The notes beneath the pieces were generated by a model, which worked only from the letters and a program-made list of their open reading frames with translations, did not search any database and had not been told where the DNA came from. Below, in pieces: positions 44,492-52,054 of a stretch of DNA of 64,000 bases; the stretch's first letter is position 1, and each line of letters begins with the position of its first letter. The DNA is from Marinobacter salexigens. GTDB lineage: Bacteria; Pseudomonadota; Gammaproteobacteria; Pseudomonadales; Oleiphilaceae. The stretch lies in assembly GCF_018860765.1 (NCBI RefSeq), contig NZ_JAHKPV010000001.1, forward strand, positions 485,594 to 549,593. Reading direction: 5' to 3'. The position numbers and the translations under genes were made by a program.

Positions 44492-45142
44492 ATGACTCCA
44501 CAGGCAGTCCTAGAGATCATTGACCACGCGCGACGCAAGGAGGCACGCTCGGGAACCTTTCTGAGACAGCTGCATGAGAAGGCGGCGGCATTGCCCTCGG
44601 CTGTCACCATCGAGGGCTTTCAGCCAGCTTCTTGCTTGTTCCAGTTCGCCATAGAATATATAGAAATGGCGCCGCGGCTCATAGAATGTGTGGACGCCTG
44701 TGCAAGGGAGGCAGGGACAGCCAGATTGTTTGATCCGTTTGTAAAAGCGGCCATCGGTTACTTTACTGAGCCTTCGGCACTGCTTGTGCGTTATGATGGT
44801 TTGGACGGCCTGCTAATCCGCGCCTACCTTTGCCACCGCCTGATGGAAGACATGCACGAAAACAACCATTCTATCCGAACCGGCGGGCTGGTCGATATGG
44901 AAGCAACTCGTGCGAACCTGCTGGTTCACGAGCTGATTGGCGAACCCTTCGCAAACGAACTGGACAACTCCATCACCATAACAGTCCTGCAAATTGCCGG
45001 TACGCCGGATTACTATGAACTCAACCTGAACCCCTTCGTAGAACAAGTTAATAACGAAGCCTGGGACTGGATGCGGCGATACTGGGAAAACCTTCTGGTC
45101 CGTAATCACATCCGCTTTTCTCTGGGCTCCGGTTTGGCCTGA
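44492..45142 (+). CDS. hypothetical protein
   Basis: About 216 residues, soluble, no signal peptide, mixed helix and strand with an acidic middle (EDMHENNHS). The C-terminus carries aromatic pairs (WDWMRRYWENLL). I do not recognise the family. ATG 44492 has no ribosome site; an in-frame TTG at 44453 does have GGAGG four bases upstream, giving 13 more residues, so the start is open. It lies between the MATE gene and the cupredoxin unit and may be transcribed with either. Confidence 0.65.
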   Translation: MTPQAVLEIIDHARRKEARSGTFLRQLHEKAAALPSAVTIEGFQPASCLFQFAIEYIEMAPRLIECVDACAREAGTARLFDPFVKAAIGYFTEPSALLVRYDGLDGLLIRAYLCHRLMEDMHENNHSIRTGGLVDMEATRANLLVHELIGEPFANELDNSITITVLQIAGTPDYYELNLNPFVEQVNNEAWDWMRRYWENLLVRNHIRFSLGSGLA

Positions 45143-45185
45143 TTCGGCTAGGGGCGGTGGAGTTTAGAGGGTGGAGCGCTGCGCA

Positions 45186-45872
45186 ATGAATAGGCTCATA
45201 TTCGTCATGAAGGTAAAAACGCTTTGTTTGCTGGCCGCTAGCCTGCTATCGACCCCGTTAATCGCGGAACAGCTTAGAGTGCGTGTTCAGCTTTCAGGCG
45301 GCGCAGGCCCGGTGACCGGTGCAGTGGTATACCTGAATGATGGGAGCCACGCAGCGCCTATACGTGCAGAAGTGATTCAAAAAGACCGCATGTTTCACCC
45401 CCATGTTTTAATTCTGCCCACTGGCTCCAGCGTCGATTTTCCCAATCAAGACAATACTCAACACCACGTATATTCATTTTCGCCAGCGAAAACTTTTAAC
45501 CTCGAACTCTATGCAGGCAAACCTGAGGCACCCGTGCTCTTTGACCAGTCAGGCATTGTCGAGCTAGGCTGTAATATTCACGACCATATGCAGGCGTTTA
45601 TTGTAGTGGCAGATACCCGCGCCATCGGACAAACCGATGAACAGGGAGAGCTCACGATTGCACTGGATTTCGGTGAAGCCCCGAAACCGGACTCTCTAAG
45701 CTTGAATATCTGGCATCCCCGCTTACCAAACAACACAAAACCCATTTCCCGAGAAATAAGTTCCGCCAGTCTGGAAAATGCTCCGGTGCACACCGTGAGC
45801 ATTGAGCTCGACCCTGAGCCTAGGCACGAACACCCTCTGGACCACCTCCAGAAACGCTTTCAGGAACTTTGA
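45186..45872 (+). CDS. periplasmic cupredoxin-like protein (MauL/plastocyanin-like)
   Basis: 228 residues with a signal peptide (cleavage near residue 28) and a plastocyanin-type domain. The likely type 1 copper ligands are His93 or His94 (TQHHVYSFS), Cys129, His132 and Met135 in GCNIHDHM, as in proteins often named methylamine utilisation proteins. I chose ATG 45186, which has GGAG 9 nt upstream. Its stop overlaps the ATG of the next gene (TGATG), so it is the first of four tightly linked genes. No methylamine dehydrogenase genes are present, so electron transfer or copper sensing is more likely. Confidence 0.83.
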   Translation: MNRLIFVMKVKTLCLLAASLLSTPLIAEQLRVRVQLSGGAGPVTGAVVYLNDGSHAAPIRAEVIQKDRMFHPHVLILPTGSSVDFPNQDNTQHHVYSFSPAKTFNLELYAGKPEAPVLFDQSGIVELGCNIHDHMQAFIVVADTRAIGQTDEQGELTIALDFGEAPKPDSLSLNIWHPRLPNNTKPISREISSASLENAPVHTVSIELDPEPRHEHPLDHLQKRFQEL

Positions 45873-48229
45873 TGGAGCGCACAGCGAACCGCATCGGTTT
45901 TCGCGGTCGTCTTGTCACGGCCATGGTTGCGCTGGTTGCTTTAGTGAGCCTGTTAATTGGCGCACTATTGATGGTGTACCTGTTTGAGGACGAGAAGCGC
46001 CGGGCACTGGAACAACTCAGCATCGCTGAACGCCTAACAAACGAAGTCATCGAGCGCCGCACAGATCTAGAGCTCTCCCGACTAAGCGTGGTTGTGCGGG
46101 ATTTCGGCTTCCGCTCTGCCATCGCAAGCCGCGATCCGGCCACACTTAGTAGCGCGTTGGAAAACCACAGTGGGCGTGCGGGGGCAGATTTTGCATTACT
46201 GCTGGGCCAACAAGGCGAACTTCTGGCATCCACTCTGGCCAAAGCCCTACCCGACATTACCTCCGCGCAGTTGTCCAATGCCCGCAGAGATGGGTCTGAC
46301 CGCTCACTGCTTACCATCGACCAACGTGGCTATGAGGTGCTAGTGGTTCCGGTAGAAGCACCCGGATTGCGGGCATGGCTGGTAGCTGGCTTTGAATTGG
46401 ATCAGGAGTTGGCCGACATTATCGCCAGGCTCAGTGGCAGCTCCGTTATTTTCCGCACAAGCACCGGCGCTTCGGGTGGTTTTACCAGCTTTGCAGCGTC
46501 AACAGACATCGACAGGGCGGAGGAACCCGCACTTATCAGCTCTGCCGGTGGCGGCCATTTTATTGAAAGCGCCCGCTACTTCACTCGTAGGCTCAACCTT
46601 GGCGCCTCTGGGCAAGGCGTCTTCGAAGCGATTCTGATGATCAGCCGCGAGGCCAGTCTACAGAACTACTACACACGCGCTCTGGAAATAGCCCTATTTG
46701 TTGCCGTGATCATGATACTTGCAACACTGCTGGCATTGCTCATTGCAAGACATCTCGGCAAACCAGTACTGCAGCTTGCAGACTACGCGCGTGCCGTCGG
46801 CCAAGGGCTAAACCCCCAAGCGCCCAGTATCCGCACCGGGGGTGAACTCCTGCAACTCCGGGATACCCTACGAGATACCTTGGCCCAACTCACTCGGCGC
46901 GAGGCAGAAATTCGCTATGCCGCAACCCACGATGAGGTAACCGGGTTGGGTAACCGAAACGCACTGATGCACACGGCGAATGAGAGCTTTAGGTCAGGAG
47001 ACCCTTGCAGCCTGATCGGGCTGCGCGTGAGCGATCTTTCCAACATCAACGATACTCTCGGTATTGAGTTTGGCGACAAGGTACTACTTGCTCTTTCGCA
47101 TCGGCTGCGTGATGAACTACCCGACGCTCTCCACATAGCACGAACCGGCGGCGGCGAGTTTCTGGCATTACTCCCGGCGTGCAGTTTGGAAACTTTGGAT
47201 CAGCAGGCGAAGAGCTTGCATGCCAGCGTCGAATCACCGCTAAGTATCGACCGTACGCCGTTTTCATTGCGTGCCACTTTGATATCCATGCAACTGCCCG
47301 CCGATGCCTCAAATACCAATGAACTGAGACGGCGGGTGAACCTAACGTTCGAACAGGCTTTTCAGCAGCGCCTCACCATCACATGTTACGAACCCGGGCG
47401 TGACGAGAACCACCTGCGGGAGCTCAAACTGATCTCCGACCTTCACAGCGCCATCCGCAACAGTGGCTTGCATATGAATTATCAGCCTAAACTGGACAGC
47501 TACAGCGGACAGTTGCTTCAAGTGGAAGCTCTGGTGCGCTGGATGCACCCTGAGCTGGGCTTTATCTCACCGGAGGAGTTCATCTTTCTGGCGGAACAAT
47601 CCGGGCAAATCCACGACCTAACAGACCACATACTGCAGCGTGTTGCTGGTGATGCCCGCGCTTGGTTCCGGGCAGGCCTGGATGCAGGCGTGGCGATCAA
47701 TCTTTCCGCAATGGACTTAACCAGCCCCGGGCTGGCCGAACGCGTCGCCAGAACTTTTGAAGACTGGCACCACAATATGGACCGTATCACTCTGGAAGTC
47801 ACCGAGGGTGCCTTGATGGAAGACCCCGCAGAAGCCATGGCTACCTTGAATCGCCTGCGGGACCTTGGCGTTACGCTTTCAGTTGACGACTTTGGTACCG
47901 GTTATTCCTCGCTGTCGCAGCTACGTATGCTGCCGGTTCAAGAGCTGAAAATCGATAAATCCTTTGTGTTAAACCTGAACACAGAGCCTCAGGATCAACT
48001 GATTGTAAAATCCACCATCGACATGGCTCACGGCCTTGGGCTAAAAGTTGTCGCAGAAGGCATCGAGAATCTCGAGACCTGGAAGCTGCTGCAAACCTGG
48101 GGCTGCAATGTGGGTCAGGGTTTTTACCTCAGCCGCCCGGTGTCAGCAGCAGATCTTGCACAGACATCGGCCACCATTAAAGAGCGTCAGCAGGAGCTGG
48201 CCGACATTTCGCCGGAGCCTTTGTCATGA
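45872..48229 (+). CDS. membrane GGDEF/EAL protein, probable c-di-GMP phosphodiesterase
   Basis: 785 residues. Two membrane segments (about 14-36 and 268-293) flank a periplasmic sensor domain; HAMP follows, then GGDEF and EAL. The GGDEF site is degenerate: GGGEF at residues 426-430, so no cyclase activity is expected, though it might bind GTP. The EAL domain looks active: Glu552-Ala-Leu, INLSAMDL, LEVTEGAL, DDFGTGYSSL, LKIDKSFV and EGIE. It would lower c-di-GMP in response to a periplasmic cue. AGGA lies upstream of ATG 45872. It overlaps both neighbours, so the cue may come from the cupredoxin or globin proteins. Confidence 0.92.
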   Translation: MERTANRIGFRGRLVTAMVALVALVSLLIGALLMVYLFEDEKRRALEQLSIAERLTNEVIERRTDLELSRLSVVVRDFGFRSAIASRDPATLSSALENHSGRAGADFALLLGQQGELLASTLAKALPDITSAQLSNARRDGSDRSLLTIDQRGYEVLVVPVEAPGLRAWLVAGFELDQELADIIARLSGSSVIFRTSTGASGGFTSFAASTDIDRAEEPALISSAGGGHFIESARYFTRRLNLGASGQGVFEAILMISREASLQNYYTRALEIALFVAVIMILATLLALLIARHLGKPVLQLADYARAVGQGLNPQAPSIRTGGELLQLRDTLRDTLAQLTRREAEIRYAATHDEVTGLGNRNALMHTANESFRSGDPCSLIGLRVSDLSNINDTLGIEFGDKVLLALSHRLRDELPDALHIARTGGGEFLALLPACSLETLDQQAKSLHASVESPLSIDRTPFSLRATLISMQLPADASNTNELRRRVNLTFEQAFQQRLTITCYEPGRDENHLRELKLISDLHSAIRNSGLHMNYQPKLDSYSGQLLQVEALVRWMHPELGFISPEEFIFLAEQSGQIHDLTDHILQRVAGDARAWFRAGLDAGVAINLSAMDLTSPGLAERVARTFEDWHHNMDRITLEVTEGALMEDPAEAMATLNRLRDLGVTLSVDDFGTGYSSLSQLRMLPVQELKIDKSFVLNLNTEPQDQLIVKSTIDMAHGLGLKVVAEGIENLETWKLLQTWGCNVGQGFYLSRPVSAADLAQTSATIKERQQELADISPEPLS

Positions 48230-49137
48230 CCCCCTTTGCCGCAGGATTCATCAACACACTGGTGACAGGGAGGTTTATCCTTCTGCTAACACTGGGAATT
48301 CTCTCGGCGCCTGCCGCCATGGCCGATATCGGCAGCCGTATCTGGGCCACCGGGGGCGTAACCAACATAGAGGGCAGTGCGGGCGGAGGTCTGGTGCCCT
48401 GGGCCATGCTTGGCAGTTACGCCAGTGATGAAGAGTGGGGCGGCACGCTTGCCCTCAGCCGCGCCGAGGTGGATGACTACTCTCTCTCGGTTACCGGTGC
48501 TGGCTTGAACTGGAATAACCGGGTTGAGGTAACCATTGCGCACCAAACACTGGACCTCGATAGCTTAGTGTTCACACTCAAAAACGGTTTTGGGTTAGAA
48601 CAAGATGAACTCAATCAGGATATTTTTGGTGTAAAAGTAAGACTGGCTGGTGACGTTCTCTACAGCCCTTGGGGGCAGTGGTCTGCAGGCATTCAACACA
48701 AGCGGCAACGGGATTTCACCGTGCCAAACGCGATAGGCGCCCGGGATGACAGTGGCACAGATGTGTACCTTTCCGGCTCCAAAGTGCTTTTTGCCGCTGT
48801 GTTTGGCCGCAACCTTTTGGTAAACGCGACAGTGCGTGGCACCCGCGCCAATCAAGGCGGGTTGTTAGGTTTTGGCGGTGATTTGAACAACGGATACGAG
48901 GTGATGTCGGAAGCCGGTGCTGGCGTTTTCGTTAACCGACAATGGCTGCTAGGTGCCGAGTACCGGCAAAAACCGGACAACCTGAGTTTTGCCCGGGAAG
49001 ACGACTGGTGGGATGTATTCATTGCTTGGGTGCCAGATCGCCGGTTGGCGGTAACGGCTGCATTCGTGAATCTGGGCGACATTGCCACTCTAGAAGACCA
49101 GCAAGGTGTTTACCTGTCTCTACAGGGGAGTTTCTGA
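48226..49137 (+). CDS. outer-membrane barrel-like protein, DUF3034 family
   Basis: 303 residues with a signal peptide (cleavage near Ala-Met-Ala, residue 33) and a mature part of alternating short beta strands with a terminal Phe (LSLQGSF), the mark of an outer-membrane beta barrel. I assign it to DUF3034. Its ATG overlaps the stop of the c-di-GMP gene by 4 bp. It could be a channel or a surface component controlled with the same unit. No substrate is known. Confidence 0.82.
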   Translation: MTPFAAGFINTLVTGRFILLLTLGILSAPAAMADIGSRIWATGGVTNIEGSAGGGLVPWAMLGSYASDEEWGGTLALSRAEVDDYSLSVTGAGLNWNNRVEVTIAHQTLDLDSLVFTLKNGFGLEQDELNQDIFGVKVRLAGDVLYSPWGQWSAGIQHKRQRDFTVPNAIGARDDSGTDVYLSGSKVLFAAVFGRNLLVNATVRGTRANQGGLLGFGGDLNNGYEVMSEAGAGVFVNRQWLLGAEYRQKPDNLSFAREDDWWDVFIAWVPDRRLAVTAAFVNLGDIATLEDQQGVYLSLQGSF

Positions 49138-49139
49138 GT

Positions 49140-49583
49140 ATGAGCAACACAAAGACGCTCATCGTCACACTTTTGATCACAGCAGGGCTTGTCCTAAATG
49201 GCTGCCAAAGCTTTCACGGTGAACCTGACAACAACCTGTACCAACAGCTCGGTGAACGATCTGGAATTGCAGATGTGGTAGAAGACCTTCTTTACCTGAT
49301 TGTTGCCGACGAGCGTATTAATCATCAGTTTAAGGGTATGAATGTTGCTCAGTTCCACCGCAACCTTACCGATCAATTGTGCGAGCTCAGTGGCGGCCCA
49401 TGTACTTACTCAGGGCGCGAGATGCGTGAACTACACGCAGATATGGGAATTACAACTACGCAGTTTAATGCGCTGGCAGAAAACCTTATTCTGGCTATGG
49501 AAAAACATCAGATATCAACCGCAGCTCAGAATCGACTCATTAAACGACTGCTGCCAACCTACCCAGATATCCGACACCTTTAA
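49140..49583 (+). CDS. truncated haemoglobin, lipoprotein-anchored
   Basis: 147 residues. A type II signal peptide ends in LNGC (Cys22), then a group 1 truncated-haemoglobin domain of about 115 residues follows. The proximal haem histidine is His99 (MRELHADMGI); LYQQLGERSGI starts the fold. Two cysteines (81 and 88) lie in LCELSGGPC. Most truncated globins are cytoplasmic; one that is exported and lipid-anchored would meet O2 or NO in the periplasm. It starts 2 bp after the DUF3034 stop and closes the four-gene unit. Confidence 0.88.
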   Translation: MSNTKTLIVTLLITAGLVLNGCQSFHGEPDNNLYQQLGERSGIADVVEDLLYLIVADERINHQFKGMNVAQFHRNLTDQLCELSGGPCTYSGREMRELHADMGITTTQFNALAENLILAMEKHQISTAAQNRLIKRLLPTYPDIRHL

Positions 49584-49605
49584 CACTACAAGGCCACAGC
49601 ACAGC

Positions 49606-49836
49606 ATGACTGAAAAAAAGATCGATCTCCGACCCGGCCGCTACCGGCACTATAAAGGTAGAGATTACGAAGTAATCGACATTGCCCGACACAGCGAGAC
49701 CGAAGAGAAACTGGTGGTTTACCGCTGCCTATATGGCGATTACAGCCTGTGGGTGCGCCCTCTTAGCATGTTCCGGGAAACGGTAAACGTGGCAGGCGAG
49801 CAGGTTCCACGTTTTGCACGAATTGATAAGGACTGA
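49606..49836 (+). CDS. DUF1653 family protein
   Basis: 76 residues, one small beta-rich domain with RYRHYKGRDYEVIDIARHSET and VRPLSMFRETV, which are standard for DUF1653. It is cytoplasmic and of unknown function. It begins 22 bp after the globin gene and may be transcribed with it, but DUF1653 is found in many contexts, so I do not count it as part of the unit. Confidence 0.88.
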   Translation: MTEKKIDLRPGRYRHYKGRDYEVIDIARHSETEEKLVVYRCLYGDYSLWVRPLSMFRETVNVAGEQVPRFARIDKD

Positions 49837-49950
49837 CCGTTACACAAGTCCTTTGACTCAGCCATCCAATTGCTGCACATTACCGCGTTTTCATAATGCC
49901 TACCTTCCAAGAAGGTCGATTAACCCACCACGCGTACTCGGAGTTTTCCC

Positions 49951-51273
49951 ATGAATGCCGTTGTTGCTGCGGTGCTGATCATGCTCGTGCTGAGCTTGGC
50001 CCGCATCCACGTTGTTGTTGCCCTTATCGTAGGCGCCGTTTCCGGTGGCCTAATCGCCGGACTGTCCCTTGAAGCTACCATCGAAGCCTTTAACAACGGC
50101 CTCGGCGGCGGGGCTACCGTCGCTCTTTCCTATGCAACCCTGGGTGCTTTCGCCGTTGCCATCGGTAAATCCGGCCTTGCCCATGCGCTGGCAGATAAAA
50201 CGCTCACTATGGTCGGCCAGCAAGAAAACAGTGCAGCCGCCAAAAGTGTCCGCTACATGATCATCGGGGTGCTGATCCTGATTGCTCTGTCATCCCAGAA
50301 CATACTGCCGATTCACATCGCGTTTATCCCGCTGGTCGTCCCACCCATGCTGTACGTGATGGCTAAACTGAAGATGGATCGCCGGCTCGTAGCCTGTGCG
50401 CTCACCTTCGGTTTGATCACCCCCTATATGTTCCTACCCATCGGCTTCGGCGGTATTTACCTGAACGACATCCTAATGGCTAAAATCAGCACCAACGGTG
50501 GTGAAACAGAAGGCCTAAGCGTAATGCACGCCATGGCCCTGCCTGCTTTGGGTATGCTCTGTGGCCTGCTGATTGCCGTATTCTTCACCTACCGTGGCGA
50601 ACGTGAATACGATTTAGAAGCCATTACCCGCACTGAGCGAGTAAATGTATCTTATAGCTCCGGCACTTTGATCATGGCGGTTATCGCTATTGTGGTCGCC
50701 TTCGTGGTTCAGCTCTGGCTGGGCTCCATGATTCTTGGCGCTCTGGCGGGCTTCCTGCTGTTCAATCTTTCTGGCGTAGTGAAGTGGAAAGAAGCAGACG
50801 ACCTATTTACCGAAGGCATGAAGATGCTCGCCATGATCGGCTTCATCATGATCGCCGCTTCGGGTTTTGCGGAAGTGATGCGTGAAACCGGCGAAATCGC
50901 CACGCTGGTGCAAAGCTCTGTAGACGTAATCGGCAACAACAAACCCATGGCTGCGCTGCTGATGCTATTGGTCGGCTTGATGATCACCATGGGCATTGGC
51001 TCATCCTTTTCCACCATCCCCATCATCGCGGCCCTCTACGTGCCTCTGGCGCTGGAAATGGGTTTCAGCTCTCTGGCTATCGTTGCTTTGGTCGGTACCG
51101 CTGGCGCTCTAGGTGATGCGGGCTCCCCCGCCTCTGACTCCACCCTCGGCCCCACCGCTGGCCTGAACGTAGACGGCCAACACAACCACATATGGGATTC
51201 TGTAGTGCCTACGTTCCTGCACTACAACCTGCCGTTGCTTGGCTTTGGGTGGTTGGCGGCTATGGTTCTCTGA
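49951..51273 (+). CDS. Na+/H+ antiporter, NhaC/YuiF-like family
   Basis: 440 residues with about eleven membrane segments. Features of this family are the repeated [20 protein letters not shown] and the C-terminal [18 protein letters not shown]. It would exchange sodium for protons (or a small carboxylate for sodium) across the inner membrane, which suits a marine organism. A short conserved run of acidic and polar residues in membrane helices is as expected. A palindromic repeat lies 60 bp after the stop. Confidence 0.87.
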   Translation: MNAVVAAVLIMLVLSLARIHVVVALIVGAVSGGLIAGLSLEATIEAFNNGLGGGATVALSYATLGAFAVAIGKSGLAHALADKTLTMVGQQENSAAAKSVRYMIIGVLILIALSSQNILPIHIAFIPLVVPPMLYVMAKLKMDRRLVACALTFGLITPYMFLPIGFGGIYLNDILMAKISTNGGETEGLSVMHAMALPALGMLCGLLIAVFFTYRGEREYDLEAITRTERVNVSYSSGTLIMAVIAIVVAFVVQLWLGSMILGALAGFLLFNLSGVVKWKEADDLFTEGMKMLAMIGFIMIAASGFAEVMRETGEIATLVQSSVDVIGNNKPMAALLMLLVGLMITMGIGSSFSTIPIIAALYVPLALEMGFSSLAIVALVGTAGALGDAGSPASDSTLGPTAGLNVDGQHNHIWDSVVPTFLHYNLPLLGFGWLAAMVL

Positions 51274-51333
51274 CTTCGACTTTGGAGTTGGCCTTCTTTT
51301 CGTAGCCTGCCGGTTTTGGGGGCTACGAGGTCA

Positions 51334-51408
51334 CGGTGGGTTTTTTCTTCTGGAAAAAAGGAACTCGCTTCGCTCAGACATCTTTTTTCCGCCAGAAAAG
51401 ACCCACCG
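51334..51408. repeat. palindromic intergenic repeat, copy 2 (inverted)
   Basis: Arms CGGTGGGTTTTTTCTTCTGG and its near complement (23 of 26 pairs) enclose the same loop as copy 1, read on the opposite strand (AACTCGCTTCGCTCAGA). The internal GCC/AGA mismatch is in the same place. The outer arm bases differ from copy 1 but remain paired. Confidence 0.8.
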
Positions 51409-51513
51409 CACCCTCTAGGCACACAGAATAGTTATCGCTAGAGAAAGAATGGAAAGGGGAAAACGTTCCTGCAACATTTTCAATGCTGCCAACACCGGAT
51501 ACGCGAAACCATA

Positions 51514-51555
51514 ATCTGGAATTTGAAATCTAGAATCTGAAATACGGAATCCAAA
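51514..51555. repeat. degenerate heptamer tandem repeat
   Basis: Six consecutive 7-bp units: ATCTGGA, ATTTGAA, ATCTAGA, ATCTGAA, ATACGGA, ATCCAAA. They can also be read as three 14-bp units. They lie between palindromic repeat copies 2 and 3 in the gap after the antiporter gene. Confidence 0.6.
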
Positions 51556-51630
51556 CCGTGCTGAACGGTCCAAACATCTTTATCTTTTAAACCGATCTAT
51601 CCTCGCAGTAACAACAAGAGGACGTGGGGA

Positions 51631-51698
51631 GATGTTTTTCTGCCGGGAAAAAGATGTCTGAGCGAAGCGAGTTGTTTTTCCCAGAAGAAAAATATATC
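51631..51698. repeat. palindromic intergenic repeat, copy 3
   Basis: Same orientation and loop as copy 1 (loop 51653-51674). The inner arms TCTGCCGGGAAAAA/TTTTTCCCAGAAGA are identical; the outer arms differ (GATG-TTTTT against AAAAATATATC) and pair less perfectly. The gap 51274-51746 contains copies 2 and 3 and the heptamer tract, and I see no gene in it. Confidence 0.78.
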
Positions 51699-51746
51699 GC
51701 CGCGGCCTCGAACACCTCCAAACCAGCAGGCTACACCCAACAATCT

Positions 51747-51998
51747 CTAGTCCTCAGACCCAGCCTTAAAAAAAACAACCTGCTTAACCGTATGATCGTC
51801 GGTGTTCTCACGCTGATTAACCCGAGTTTCGAGCTCAGGATTGGCCGGCACCTCCGTATCCGACATAGCATCGGTAAAACCGCAAGCTACACACTCACGA
51901 ATCTGCTCGTCGTTGTCGTCGGTGAACATCATGATCTTGTCCATCTCCGCACAGCGGGGACAAACCGCACCGGCTATAAAACGCTTTGGGGTCGCCAT
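51747..51998 (-). CDS. yheV: YheV family zinc-ribbon protein
   Basis: 83 residues. It begins MATPKRFIAGAVCPRC and continues CVACGFTD, two CxxC pairs that form a zinc ribbon, as in YheV. The start at 51998 is chosen because the family begins there; an upstream in-frame ATG at 52040 adds 14 residues. It lies 56 bp downstream of prlC on the same strand, a neighbour pair also found in Pseudomonas. Function unknown. Confidence 0.88.
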   Translation of the reverse strand: MATPKRFIAGAVCPRCAEMDKIMMFTDDNDEQIRECVACGFTDAMSDTEVPANPELETRVNQRENTDDHTVKQVVFFKAGSED

Positions 51999-52054
51999 AA
52001 CGTAACTCCAGATTAAAGCCTCCGGTGGCTGTAGAACCACCGGAGGGGATTGGA

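Noticed and set aside
45186-45872. Methylamine utilisation pathway
   Set aside because: The cupredoxin resembles proteins with that name, but no methylamine dehydrogenase or maturation genes are present; neighbours are signalling and globin genes.
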